Below are positions 8,625-17,064 of a DNA stretch of 64,000 nt, in pieces (the stretch's first letter is position 1; the number at the start of each line of letters is the position of its first letter). Source of the stretch: Candidatus Ancillula prorhinotermitis (GTDB lineage Bacteria; Actinomycetota; Actinomycetes; Actinomycetales; Bifidobacteriaceae). The notes under the pieces are model-generated. The model was not told where the DNA came from, searched no databases, and saw only the letters and a list, made by a program, of their open reading frames with translations. Both the position numbers and the translations under genes were made by a program. The stretch is taken from positions 1 through 64,000 of the forward strand of contig JAITGF010000017.1 in assembly GCA_031280795.1 (NCBI GenBank), written 5' to 3'.

Positions 8625-9508
8625 ATTCTCTCCGTTTCTGCCACCATCTTTTCCGCGTGGTAATACCCCAGATGAAAAGTGGCGTTTTCAAGTTCAGAAA
8701 TTTCATACATACACTTTTCGGTCTCTTCATAAGATGCATCTAGCGTCATGAAGAAAGTGTAACGTGCATCAGTAGCTTTAACCGGTCGAGATATGAGTGT
8801 GGAGATATTGATTCCGTAGCGGTTGATTACCTGAAGGATTTTAGCCAATGTGCCCGGAGTGTCATTTTCTGGAGTAATCGCCCAGATATTATGATCTTCT
8901 ATAATCTTCAAAGCGTTAGCAGTAGTACGCTTAGCGATAAGCACAAATTGCGTCTTTGCATCTTGGTAATCTTGCACAAGCGACTCATATACTTTTACGT
9001 TACGAAAAGCATTAGATTCGTGTGGCGCTAAGGCAATTTCATCATCGCCTAGCCCAAGGACTGCCGCAGAGTTCGAAAGGGCAGGTTGTGTGCTTAGACT
9101 ACGTTTGGATATGAAATTCCGACATTGGGCTAAAGCGTGTGGGTGTGCTTTGAGCACTTTTGGAGTAAATGGGGCATCTAGTTTCGGAGTGCTAGCATAT
9201 ACTGCATCAAACTGTACGGGAAGCCATAGCATATCAATGATTTGCAAGTCGTCATTATGTTCAAGTAGTAAGTCTAGTGTTTCACCGACGAATCCTTCAA
9301 CATTGTTTTCAATAGCTGCAACCCCAAAAGCATTGTCACCATTTTTCACGCTTTGAAACACGCTAGCTAAGGTGTCTTTAGCATTAAGGGAGAGGGTGTT
9401 TTCGTGTGCCGGGGTTTTTGATGCGTGTTTTTTTGCATACAGAATACTTGCCTCATGCGAAAAGCTACCTTGAGGTCCTAAGTATGCAATACCTTTATCG
9501 TATACCAT
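8621..9508 (-). CDS. pheA: Prephenate dehydratase
   Basis: Converts prephenate to phenylpyruvate in phenylalanine synthesis. The N-terminus YLGPQGSFSHEA is the family signature; the dehydratase domain contains IENNVEGFVGETLD (the family's P[VIA]ENS...G region) and the KTQFVLIAKR strand. A C-terminal ACT domain (from about residue 205, TPGTLAKILQVINRYGINISTLISRPVK) suggests phenylalanine feedback. There is no fused chorismate mutase domain. The ATG follows the dxr stop by two bases. The bases TATAAT overlap this junction but are probably just the GTA-TAA-T of the dxr stop. Confidence 0.95.
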   Translation of the reverse strand: MVYDKGIAYLGPQGSFSHEASILYAKKHASKTPAHENTLSLNAKDTLASVFQSVKNGDNAFGVAAIENNVEGFVGETLDLLLEHNDDLQIIDMLWLPVQFDAVYASTPKLDAPFTPKVLKAHPHALAQCRNFISKRSLSTQPALSNSAAVLGLGDDEIALAPHESNAFRNVKVYESLVQDYQDAKTQFVLIAKRTTANALKIIEDHNIWAITPENDTPGTLAKILQVINRYGINISTLISRPVKATDARYTFFMTLDASYEETEKCMYEISELENATFHLGYYHAEKMVAETERI

Positions 9509-9510
9509 AA

Positions 9511-10812
9511 TTATACCACACCCTCATTTTGCGTGCTTGCATGTGGCAAATATACACTAGCTGTGCTTGCATGTGGCGATGAGGGTTTTATGAAAACACT
9601 GGCCGAGTAGTGCGTAACGACTGCTTTTACCTCCTGGAGAGTGGGGGCATAAGGGTTGGTTGAAAAATCATGGGGGTTAAAGCTATCGAGTGCGCGCATA
9701 GTGTTTTCGATGATATCAGTAAAGCGTATTTCACCACGTAAAAACGCATACACATTGCTTTCGTTGACAGCGTTCATGACTGTGGGGTAGAGAGGTCCAG
9801 ATATCAGCGCGTCACGGGCAATCTTTAAGGCAGGGAATTTACTTTCATCAACAGGCTCAAAACTCCACGTGAAAGGTGTGCTAAAATCCAGCGGAGTGCT
9901 TACGTCTTCAAGATGCGAGGGGGCATGAAGTGCATATGCAATCGGCAAGCGCATGTCAGGGGGGGAGCATTGGGCAAGCGTGGAGCCATCTTTGAACTGG
10001 ACGAAGGAGTGGACAGTGGATGTGGGGTGCACGGTAACTTCGATGTGGCTTGGGTCAATATCAAAGAGGTATGCTGCCTCAATTAGCTCAAGACCCTTGT
10101 TCATCAGCGTAGCAGAGTTAACGCTGACTAGCTTGCCCATGCTCCAGGTAGGGTGCGCCAGTGCTTCGGCCGGTGTTATCTCCTTAAACGTTTTAACATC
10201 ACGGGCATGAAATGGACCGCCCGAAGCAGTAAGGATCAATTTGGAGATGTCGTGTGGAGTTTTGCGCGCTCCGCTTAAACACTGCCAAATGGCACTGTGC
10301 TCCGAATCGACAGGGCGGATCCGCTGAAGCAGTTCAACATCTTTTCCAAGTGCCTTCTTCAATAACGTGCCGCCAATGACGCAGCTCTCTTTATTAGCCA
10401 GTGCTAGCTCAGCCCCAGAGCGCAGTGCAGTTAATGAAGCGTCTAGACCGGCGTTACCGGCAATGGCGTTGAGTACAATGTCTGCGCCGTTTTGCTTAGC
10501 GTCCGCGACCTGCAAAACGTCATCTCCATAGAACTTTAGGGCAGTTTTTACAGAGCCCCCAGGCTCGTAGGCGGCTCCCGATAACCCTTGCTCCGATAGC
10601 TCCTGCCCTAGGAATTCTTGCACTTGGGTGTTGAATAATGCTCGCGACTCTTTAGAGTGCCCTCCGCTAGCTAGACCGACTACCTCAAAGCGCGCGGGGT
10701 TCTTACGAATAACATCTAGAGTTTGGGTGCCAATCGACCCGGTGGACCCGAGTATCGCCACCTTTAAGCGACGCGAATGATTGCGGTTCGCGAGACTGTC
10801 ATTTATTGGCAT
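9511..10812 (-). CDS. dxr: 1-deoxy-D-xylulose 5-phosphate reductoisomerase
   Basis: Second step of the MEP isoprenoid pathway (DXP to MEP, NADPH). The nucleotide-binding loop is LGSTGSIGTQTLDVI. Active-site segments seen are ALANKESCVIGG, the metal-ligand region PVDSEHSAIWQCL, and LTASGGPFHARD. HPTWSMGKLVSVNSATLMNKGLELIEA and the metal/substrate loop VHPTSTVHSFVQFKDGS are also intact. It is 433 residues, slightly longer than usual because of a Ser/His/Ala-rich C-terminal tail. It lies 34 bases after the DivIVA-motif gene in the same direction, so the two share a transcript with pheA and tyrA. The rest of the MEP pathway is not in this window. Confidence 0.96.
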   Translation of the reverse strand: MPINDSLANRNHSRRLKVAILGSTGSIGTQTLDVIRKNPARFEVVGLASGGHSKESRALFNTQVQEFLGQELSEQGLSGAAYEPGGSVKTALKFYGDDVLQVADAKQNGADIVLNAIAGNAGLDASLTALRSGAELALANKESCVIGGTLLKKALGKDVELLQRIRPVDSEHSAIWQCLSGARKTPHDISKLILTASGGPFHARDVKTFKEITPAEALAHPTWSMGKLVSVNSATLMNKGLELIEAAYLFDIDPSHIEVTVHPTSTVHSFVQFKDGSTLAQCSPPDMRLPIAYALHAPSHLEDVSTPLDFSTPFTWSFEPVDESKFPALKIARDALISGPLYPTVMNAVNESNVYAFLRGEIRFTDIIENTMRALDSFNPHDFSTNPYAPTLQEVKAVVTHYSASVFIKPSSPHASTASVYLPHASTQNEGVV

Positions 10813-10846
10813 TTACTGAGTCACCTTGTATCTTTGTAAGCCTTAA

Positions 10847-11392
10847 TTAAATCTGAACCGTTAAAGCGTTTACGTACGTCGTCAGATCATCAAGAAAATT
10901 ATCAACTTCGATTGCGCTGTAGCCTTTACGACCTGCGCGCATGTCAAAAACTTCATGTTTTACGTTCAGTCTTTCAATTTTAGACTTCTTTATCATCAAA
11001 CTCTTCTCAAGCTTTGCCAAAAACTTGTCAACTTGGCAAATGCTGTATGCCTTTTCGCCCTTATCTCCGCGAGCAAAGTTAACTTTTTTACCATGTAGAC
11101 GCTCAAAAAGTTCAGTAAGTTGCTCATAAATGTGTTCGTCGAATTTAGCACGGCCGATCAGCCTTGCCGAGTTATTTTTATTTTGTTTAGCGATGCTGAG
11201 CTCAAGGTGCTTTAGAGAAAGATTTACCTCATGCTTACAATAGCCTTTTTTCTGCACGCTGAAGTGGACTTTTCGAACTTCAGACTCTTTCAACGGTGTA
11301 TTGCAATCGTTCCAGCGCATAAAAGCCTGATGCATAAAAGTATCAACTTCGGCGATATTGTAACCTTTGCCTCGTGCACGTTTGAATTCCAT
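10847..11392 (-). CDS. Protein with four DivIVA-type motifs
   Basis: A 181-residue basic protein built from repeated DivIVA N-terminal-like motifs of the form F-x(4-8)-KGY-x(3)-EVD-x-FL. Four copies are visible: FKRARGKGYNIAEVDTFM at the N-terminus, FSVQKKGYCKHEVNLSL near residue 45, FARGDKGEKAYSICQVDKFL near residue 106 and FDMRAGRKGYSAIEVDNFL near residue 150. The coiled-coil body of DivIVA/Wag31 is absent. Actinobacteria carry such DivIVA-repeat proteins of unknown role; a link to cell pole or envelope is inference from the motif only. It is leaderless: ATG six bases after TATAAT (11399-11404), and it heads the dxr-pheA-tyrA operon. Confidence 0.75.
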   Translation of the reverse strand: MEFKRARGKGYNIAEVDTFMHQAFMRWNDCNTPLKESEVRKVHFSVQKKGYCKHEVNLSLKHLELSIAKQNKNNSARLIGRAKFDEHIYEQLTELFERLHGKKVNFARGDKGEKAYSICQVDKFLAKLEKSLMIKKSKIERLNVKHEVFDMRAGRKGYSAIEVDNFLDDLTTYVNALTVQI

Positions 11393-11398
11393 ATCTAA

Positions 11399-11404
11399 AT
11401 TATA
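11399..11404 (-). promoter_or_regulatory. -10 box of the DivIVA-motif/dxr/pheA/tyrA operon, leaderless
   Basis: On the minus strand TATAAT is followed by six bases and the ATG at 11392. It is divergent from the UPF0182 promoter at 11435-11440, so about 30 bases separate the two -10 boxes. Confidence 0.75.
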
Positions 11405-11434
11405 CCATATAATGCACGCTTATGCAATGTGTGT

Positions 11435-11440
11435 TATAAT
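11435..11440 (+). promoter_or_regulatory. -10 box of UPF0182, leaderless
   Basis: TATAAT, six bases, then ATG at 11447. The in-frame ATG codons at 11429 and 11441 lie before or too close to the -10 box to be the start. Confidence 0.75.
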
Positions 11441-11446
11441 ATGAAT

Positions 11447-14400
11447 ATGTTTAGGTTAATTCAATTACTTCTCGAAAGTCTACTTGGTGGTGGCTCTGCA
11501 CGACCATCTGAAAATGGTGCGCGCTCCCAAAGTGCCGACGCTCCTGTAAATGGAGACGGCTATACCCCTTCAAGTGCACGCCCGAAGTATAATTTTGACC
11601 CTGCAGCAATGAAGCTTCCGAAGATTTCTAGAAGTCGAAAATTTCTGATTATCTTCGTGGTTGCACTAGTGGTTATCCTATCAATAGTATTGCCGATACT
11701 TGCTGGCGTTATACCTGACATCCTTTGGTATACATCGCTTGGATACTCAAACGTACTATGGGTTCAATACTTTGCACCAGTGGTTATATTTACAATCGGG
11801 TTTGTAGCTGCGACATTTTTCGCTTGGTTATCTTTGGTGCTGGTGTTTAGACTGCGCCCCACTTACCAAGTATCAACTTTTGCAGCTTCTGACATCGAAG
11901 CACTTAAAGCAAAAATCGCTAAGCATAAAAATAAGTGGTTTTTTGCTATCAGTGGCATAATCGGGTTACTCTTTGGCTTAGTGCTCACTCAAAGTACACG
12001 TGATTTCTTGTTGCTTTTTGGCTCTAATAGCTTCGGAGAAGTGGACCCAATCTTTGGAAATGATGCATCGTTTTATGTGTTTATATTGCCTGGCTTAAGC
12101 GCTATCATCAATGCTTTACAAGGGTTGTTCATAATCATGCTACTAGTAGCATTTTTGACGGGCGCAGTCTTTGGTCAAACTAAAATGTACTCCCGCCAAG
12201 TAAAGTATGGTAAATTCAACTTAATTCGCATCAACAAGCCACTGCGCATACAGCTATCAGTATACGCAGCCTTTTCGATGGTTTTACTGGCATTGCAAAT
12301 ATTTTTGACTCGTTATGACTTGCTAAATGAAGCTGGAGACCGTATCACTGGAGCTGGTTGGGTGGACGCCAATGTACGCATCCCGCTTCTAGCAGTCGTT
12401 TCAGTGCTTTGCCTAGTCATTGCAGTGCTTTTCTTAGTGGCAGGTTTAGCTGGGAATGCTAAGTTGCCATTGATAGCACTTGGGGCTACAGTTTTATTAG
12501 GGGTTGCATCTATAGCAGCATTGCCCCCGATTTTCCAGGCCTTGATGGTGACACCAAATGCTCAGCAACTTGAAAAACCATATATTGACTACAATATGTC
12601 TGCCACTCAAAAGGCGTTCAAGATTGATGATGTTGATATCACCCCTTATAACGCTACCACTGAAACGAAACCTGGTCAGTTGAAGCAAGATGCTGAAACC
12701 ACTGCGCAGATTCGCCTTCTCGACCCCCAGATAGTACCACCAACTTTCCGCCAACTTCAGCAAAACAAGCAGTATTACGGGTTTCAGGACGCGCTTTCGG
12801 TAGATAAATATACTATAGATGGTAAGTCGTACGATACTGTGATTGCAGCGCGCGAGCTGGACTTGAATGGTAGCGACCAGAGAAACTGGGTTAACGACCA
12901 TACTGTATACACACACGGTTTTGGTGTGGTGGCAGGTTATGGCAACCAAGTTACTGCGGATGGGCGTCCACTATTCTTTGAGAAAGACATTCCGACGCAA
13001 GGCGCCCTAAGCGATAAAGAAGACTATGAGCCACGTATTTATTTCTCAAAAAATTCTCCTGACTACTCGATAGTTGGCGCACCAGAAGGACAGTCTTGGG
13101 AGTTCGATAACCCTGAGGCAAAAGATAACTACACCTTTAACGGTACTGCTGGGCCAGATGTCAGCAATCCGCTGGTAAAACTCCTCTATACGCTTCGATT
13201 TGGAGATATTGAGATTTTTATGTCTGATCGTGTTAATTCAGCCTCGCAAATCATCTATAATCGAGACCCTGAAGAGCGTGTGCAGAAAGTTGCGCCTTAT
13301 TTAGAGCTCGATGGGCGCGTGTATCCAGCTGTAGTTGACGGACGTGTGAAGTGGATTCTAGATGCTTATACCACTACTGATCGGTACCCATATTCAGCCC
13401 AAGTTGACCTTTCCCAAGTCACTAAAGACACGCTAACTGAAACGTCGAATTCAGTTTCAGCTCTCGACGCAAAGCAAGCAAATTATGTGCGCAACTCAGT
13501 GAAGGCTACCGTTGACGCGTATGACGGCTCAGTAACCCTTTATGCTTGGGATGCTGATGACCCAGTCCTAAAAGCTTGGTCGAAGATTTATGGGCAGAAC
13601 CTTCACCCCATTTCGGAGATCTCCGGAGACCTGATGAGCCATATGCGCTACCCAGAAAACCTCTTCAAGATTCAGCGTTCACTGCTAGCTAAGTACCACG
13701 TCACCGGTGCTGATGCCTTCTTCTCTGGGCAAGACTTCTGGCAAGTGCCTAGTGACCCGACTAAGAACTCGGTTGCGAATTCGTCTACTCGAAATGCTTC
13801 CACAACTAAGCAACCCCCGTATTACCTCTCGCTAAAGATGCCTGATGCGAAAGATTCAGTATTCTCGCTTACTTCAACTTTCATACCAGGTGGTGGTTCG
13901 AAGCGCGAAATCTTAACTGGCTTTCTTTCCGCTGACTCAGACGCTGGCACGACTCCTGGTGTAGTCGGCCCGAACTACGGTAAGTTGCATCTGCTTGAGT
14001 TGCCGAAGAATACCACTGTACCAGGTCCTGGGCAAGCGCAAAACAATTTCAATTCTAGCCCAGATGTTTCCCGTGAGCTAAACCTACTTTCAGGAAACTC
14101 CTCGTCGATCCTTGCCGGCAACCTTTTAACGTTGCCCATCGGTGGTGGTCTGGTATATGTGCAGCCTGTGTACGTACAGTCCACTGGCGGGACGGCCTTC
14201 CCATTGCTAAAGAAGGTTCTTGTTGCATTTGGCGATAAGGTCGGGTTTGCTAACACTCTCCAAGAAGCGCTTAACCAGGTCTTCGGCGGCGATTCTGGAG
14301 CGAAAGACGGTGATGATTCAAGTGTTGCTACCGGAGATGAAGCCCAAGATTCTTCAACGCCTTCACCGAGTACACCAAGTGAGACTCCGGGTAGTAGCGG

Positions 14401-14539
14401 GGGAGAGCCGATTGAAAACCCTGGCAACTCAAACTCTTCTAGCGCTGCGCTTGATAAAGCTAAGAAGGCTATTGAAGATGCAAGGCGAGCCTTAGATGAG
14501 GCGTACACCGCCTTAGAGAACGCCTCTGGTGGCAGTTAG
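11447..14539 (+). CDS. UPF0182 family membrane protein
   Basis: A 1030-residue protein typical of actinobacteria. The N-terminal ~375 residues hold about seven hydrophobic helices (for example FLIIFVVALVVILSIVLPILAGV). The large external domain includes the conserved stretches QNKQYYGF, VNDHTVYTHGFGVVAGYGNQV, RIYF and YPYSAQVD. The C-terminus ends in a Ser/Pro/Gly-rich linker and a predicted helical tail (about the last 25 residues). The function is unknown in all organisms. It starts leaderless at 11447 and is followed 15 bases later by the open frame of the sigma factor. Confidence 0.9.
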   Translation: MFRLIQLLLESLLGGGSARPSENGARSQSADAPVNGDGYTPSSARPKYNFDPAAMKLPKISRSRKFLIIFVVALVVILSIVLPILAGVIPDILWYTSLGYSNVLWVQYFAPVVIFTIGFVAATFFAWLSLVLVFRLRPTYQVSTFAASDIEALKAKIAKHKNKWFFAISGIIGLLFGLVLTQSTRDFLLLFGSNSFGEVDPIFGNDASFYVFILPGLSAIINALQGLFIIMLLVAFLTGAVFGQTKMYSRQVKYGKFNLIRINKPLRIQLSVYAAFSMVLLALQIFLTRYDLLNEAGDRITGAGWVDANVRIPLLAVVSVLCLVIAVLFLVAGLAGNAKLPLIALGATVLLGVASIAALPPIFQALMVTPNAQQLEKPYIDYNMSATQKAFKIDDVDITPYNATTETKPGQLKQDAETTAQIRLLDPQIVPPTFRQLQQNKQYYGFQDALSVDKYTIDGKSYDTVIAARELDLNGSDQRNWVNDHTVYTHGFGVVAGYGNQVTADGRPLFFEKDIPTQGALSDKEDYEPRIYFSKNSPDYSIVGAPEGQSWEFDNPEAKDNYTFNGTAGPDVSNPLVKLLYTLRFGDIEIFMSDRVNSASQIIYNRDPEERVQKVAPYLELDGRVYPAVVDGRVKWILDAYTTTDRYPYSAQVDLSQVTKDTLTETSNSVSALDAKQANYVRNSVKATVDAYDGSVTLYAWDADDPVLKAWSKIYGQNLHPISEISGDLMSHMRYPENLFKIQRSLLAKYHVTGADAFFSGQDFWQVPSDPTKNSVANSSTRNASTTKQPPYYLSLKMPDAKDSVFSLTSTFIPGGGSKREILTGFLSADSDAGTTPGVVGPNYGKLHLLELPKNTTVPGPGQAQNNFNSSPDVSRELNLLSGNSSSILAGNLLTLPIGGGLVYVQPVYVQSTGGTAFPLLKKVLVAFGDKVGFANTLQEALNQVFGGDSGAKDGDDSSVATGDEAQDSSTPSPSTPSETPGSSGGEPIENPGNSNSSSAALDKAKKAIEDARRALDEAYTALENASGGS

Positions 14540-14554
14540 GGGGTTCAAGGCAAG

Positions 14555-15142
14555 ATAAAGTTATGTGATGAATTCGATGAGCTGGTGGAGCCGCTACTAG
14601 ACTCGTTATATGGTTACGCGCGTAAATTGACAAGTGATACGTTTGCTGCTGACCTAATTGTGGTCGAATCCCTTTATAAAGCCGAGCGTAATTTTGACAA
14701 ATTCACCCAAGGTACCAATTTCGCAGCTTGGATGCGCACCATAATCTACAACACGTTCGCCTCCGAGTATCGCAAAGACAAGCGTCGCCCGGACATGCTT
14801 GGTGAAGGCACCCTTGATGAGCGTGGCCTTTCGCTTGATACCCTTGATGAGTTTGCTACCGAAACGAATAACGACCACTATTTTGAGGATGAAGGTGATG
14901 ATGAGATATTCGGAGAAGCACCTCCTGAAGACGACTCCCCGAGCATGTATAACAAGCTGCGTGATGCCTGCAATCAGCTTCGAGAAGAGCGTCGTGAAGT
15001 TATGGAGCTACGCTATGCTAAAAAGATGAAATATCGTGAAATTGCTGAGCATTTGGGTGTTAAAACTGGTACGGTGATGTCGAGGCTTTCGCGAGCACGT
15101 GAAGATTTGAAGAGAATTTTGGAGGAAAATGAATCAATTTGA
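14555..15142 (+). CDS. RNA polymerase ECF sigma factor (SigR/SigH-like)
   Basis: Region 2 (LLDSLYGYARKLTSDTFAADLIVVES, then NFAAWMRTIIYNTFASEYRKDKRRP) and region 4 (LREERREVMELRYAKKMKYREIAEHLGV, then GTVMSRLSRAREDL) are both present. The sequence resembles the thiol-stress SigR/SigH group. An acidic insert (about residues 95-120) separates the regions. The first canonical start is GTG 14585, but the frame stays open upstream and reads KLCDEFDELVEPLLDSLYG, matching the FEEEALPFLDQLY beginning of SigR-type proteins. ATA at 14555, with AAGG at 14547-14550, is the best candidate start; the alternative is GTG 14585. No anti-sigma gene follows, unlike typical sigR loci. Confidence 0.8.
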   Translation: MKLCDEFDELVEPLLDSLYGYARKLTSDTFAADLIVVESLYKAERNFDKFTQGTNFAAWMRTIIYNTFASEYRKDKRRPDMLGEGTLDERGLSLDTLDEFATETNNDHYFEDEGDDEIFGEAPPEDDSPSMYNKLRDACNQLREERREVMELRYAKKMKYREIAEHLGVKTGTVMSRLSRAREDLKRILEENESI

Positions 15143-15728
15143 AAATAAGCGCTACAATATCTGCATCGTCGGAGATGAATGTGTGCAAGGCTATGGTGAT
15201 GAGCTGCAACTCGGTTTCATCGGGCGCATCCTGAAACGAGTTGCTAAAGATATCAATGTGGTTACGTACAACTTAGGTCGCTTCGGGGCTGATTCGACTT
15301 CCGTTTCAAAGCATCTAGAAGCTGATGTAAATGAACGCCTGTCCGCTGATACTGATGGTGAAGTCCAGAATCGCCTGATCATAATGATGCCAAGTCGCGA
15401 TATCGACCAAATGCCCACTTCGCGCTCACGGCTGAATCTGGCGAATATTCTCGATAAGAACAATTTTCCCCACTACCGCGCTATGGTGATTGGCCCTACT
15501 CCGCGCAGCTTAGATGAGAATGGGCGTATCGCTGAGCTTTCGAATGCTTGTAAAGATGTTTGCGCGCGCCGAAATATACCTTATGTAGACCTATTTTCCT
15601 CACTTGTTGAAAATAAACAATGGATACACAGTATGCTGGCCTCAGGTGCAAAATATCCTGATCAGGTTGGGTACGGTTTGATCGCCTGGGTAGTCCTACA
15701 CTCGGACTTTGAACGCTTTATCAAGTAG
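15129..15728 (+). CDS. SGNH/GDSL-like protein lacking the catalytic serine
   Basis: A 199-residue protein with the SGNH hydrolase fold order. Block I reads VGDECVQGYGD, where family enzymes have GDS; NLGRFGADS follows as block II-like, then IIMMPSRDIDQMP and a C-terminal YPDQVGYGLIAW where DxxHP..G..IA is expected. The nucleophile Ser is replaced by Glu and the C-terminal catalytic His appears absent, so classic esterase activity is doubtful. Related actinobacterial proteins with GDE instead of GDS exist as far as I recall, so this may be a family feature. It has a strong GGAGGA ribosome-binding site and overlaps the sigma gene by 14 bases. Confidence 0.6.
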   Translation: MNQFENKRYNICIVGDECVQGYGDELQLGFIGRILKRVAKDINVVTYNLGRFGADSTSVSKHLEADVNERLSADTDGEVQNRLIIMMPSRDIDQMPTSRSRLNLANILDKNNFPHYRAMVIGPTPRSLDENGRIAELSNACKDVCARRNIPYVDLFSSLVENKQWIHSMLASGAKYPDQVGYGLIAWVVLHSDFERFIK

Positions 15729-15731
15729 AGT

Positions 15732-16133
15732 ATGCAAGTTTTCTCCGGAATCGACATAGTGCATATTCCTAGATTTGAGTTGCAGATTCAACTACCTGGC
15801 ACAACTTTTCTAGATGCCTTTTCAAGCATTGAGATTGCTGACGCTAAACGCACACCGCTTTTTGCCCAGTCTTTAGCTGGAAAGTGGGCAGCTAAGGAAG
15901 CATTTATCAAAGCGTGGTCGCTATCTTTGCTTGGAAAACCCCTGCCGATTTTAGACATACATGCCAAAATGCATCAAATCGAAGTTCAAAAAGACGTGTT
16001 TTATCGCCCACACCTAAGGCTTGGTAGGACAGTGAAATCCGCCTTTGAAAAGTCATTACCAGACGCTCACCTGTCAATTTCGATCTCTCATGACGCTGAT
16101 TACGCTACTGCCATTTGCACATTAACAGCTTAA
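15732..16133 (+). CDS. acpS: Holo-[acyl-carrier-protein] synthase
   Basis: Transfers phosphopantetheine from CoA to acyl carrier protein. It has the N-terminal GIDIVHIPRFE (Mg-binding Asp) and the KWAAKEAFIKAW motif (catalytic Glu/Lys), with the SISISHDADYATAI strand at the C-terminus. The 133-residue length is typical. The ATG is three bases after the preceding stop, so it belongs to the UPF0182-sigma-SGNH group. No fatty-acid synthase gene is adjacent. Confidence 0.92.
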   Translation: MQVFSGIDIVHIPRFELQIQLPGTTFLDAFSSIEIADAKRTPLFAQSLAGKWAAKEAFIKAWSLSLLGKPLPILDIHAKMHQIEVQKDVFYRPHLRLGRTVKSAFEKSLPDAHLSISISHDADYATAICTLTA

Positions 16134-16187
16134 CCCCCCTAGTTTATGGTACTTTTATCGTAGCATACAGGAATTTGAAAATTCTTC

Positions 16188-16216
16188 TTGACAATTTCGC
16201 TAAAATATGGTAAAAT
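16188..16216 (+). promoter_or_regulatory. whiB promoter: TTGACA, 17 bases, TAAAAT
   Basis: A consensus -35 (16188-16193) and a near-consensus -10 (16211-16216) with 17-base spacing, TGG before the -10. The expected start of transcription falls within two bases of the TTG start codon at 16225. Confidence 0.8.
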
Positions 16217-16224
16217 TATAGTAG

Positions 16225-16560
16225 TTGATAGAAGAAGATGAGAAATGGCGTAGCGACGGTGCATGTGTAAACTGTGACCCAGAGTTATTCTTCCCCGTTG
16301 GGGTGTCCGAAGCAGCCATCGAGCAAGAGACACAGGCGGTTGGTGTATGCGAAAGCTGTCCTGTTAAAACCCCCTGCCTAGAATTAGCCTTAAAGACTCG
16401 TCAAGACTCCGGTGTATGGGGTGGTAAGACCGAGCGGGAGAGGCGTGACATTCTGAACGTGTACCATCGCAAACACTCCGCAAAACGTAGCCGTACAGTC
16501 GGCGAAGACATTCAAAACGGTTATTATAGCGACGTTATGAAGTACATTGACCTAGACTGA
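16225..16560 (+). CDS. whiB1: WhiB-family iron-sulfur transcriptional regulator (WhiB1-like)
   Basis: A 111-residue actinobacterial regulator. The four Fe-S ligands are in GACVNC and CESCPVKTPC (C-x2-C-x5-C); DPELFFPVG, QDSGVWGG and the following basic TERERRDIL segment are the WhiB turn and DNA/sigma-contact regions. The DPELFFPVG and LKTRQDSGVWGG wording is closest to WhiB1, an essential NO-sensing member that works with the primary sigma factor. The start is TTG and almost leaderless relative to a TTGACA-17-TAAAAT promoter. smpB follows after six bases. Confidence 0.88.
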   Translation: MIEEDEKWRSDGACVNCDPELFFPVGVSEAAIEQETQAVGVCESCPVKTPCLELALKTRQDSGVWGGKTERERRDILNVYHRKHSAKRSRTVGEDIQNGYYSDVMKYIDLD

Positions 16561-16566
16561 GTTGCG

Positions 16567-17064
16567 ATGTCGAAGAAGAAGGCAAAGAATTCTGGTGAAG
16601 ATGCTGTTAATGGTCGTGTAGCATCAAATAAGCGCGCCCGCCATGATTATGAGCTAGTTGATAAGTTTGAAGCCGGGTTGGTACTGCAAGGTTCAGAAGT
16701 CAAAACACTTCGCCAAGGTCGAGCAACTATAACCGATGGCTACATTTCAGTAGATGAAAGTGGTGAAATCTGGGTCGAAAATGTATCCATACCCCCATAC
16801 AACCACGCTGCCAATACTAAATTTGTCAATCACTTTGAGCGCCGTAAGCGAAAGCTATTGATGCATAAAAGCGAGATATCACGCATCGCAAAAGGGATAA
16901 ACACTAAAGGCATGACAGCTGTGCCGCTAGCCTTGTACTTTTCTAGGGGGCGAGCTAAGCTTGAGATCTCACTAGCCAAAGGTAAGAAGCTCCATGATAA
17001 ACGTGAGAGCATCAAAGAACGCGATATTAAACGCGACATCGCACGAAATTTTAAGGGGTTGTAA
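16567..17064 (+). CDS. smpB: SsrA-binding protein SmpB
   Basis: Partner of tmRNA in rescue of stalled ribosomes. Family marks are ARHDYELVDKFEAGLVLQGSEVKTLRQGR, YISVDESGEIWVENVSIPPY and the C-terminal KGKKLHDKRESIKERDIKRDIAR tail that enters the decoding centre. The 165-residue length is normal. The stop overlaps the coaC start (TAATG). The ssrA RNA gene was not found nearby. Confidence 0.96.
   Translation: MSKKKAKNSGEDAVNGRVASNKRARHDYELVDKFEAGLVLQGSEVKTLRQGRATITDGYISVDESGEIWVENVSIPPYNHAANTKFVNHFERRKRKLLMHKSEISRIAKGINTKGMTAVPLALYFSRGRAKLEISLAKGKKLHDKRESIKERDIKRDIARNFKGL

Noticed and set aside
9496..9507. TATAAT directly before pheA taken as a promoter
   Set aside because: It is formed by the end and stop of dxr and lies only one base before the pheA ATG, too close for a start at that codon; operon transcription explains pheA better.
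12497..12949. 150-codon minus-strand frame inside UPF0182
   Set aside because: A shadow of the well-supported plus-strand gene; no family resemblance or start signal.
16139..16333. 64-codon minus-strand frame over the whiB promoter
   Set aside because: It overlaps the promoter and the start of whiB on the other strand, has no recognisable motif and no promoter of its own.
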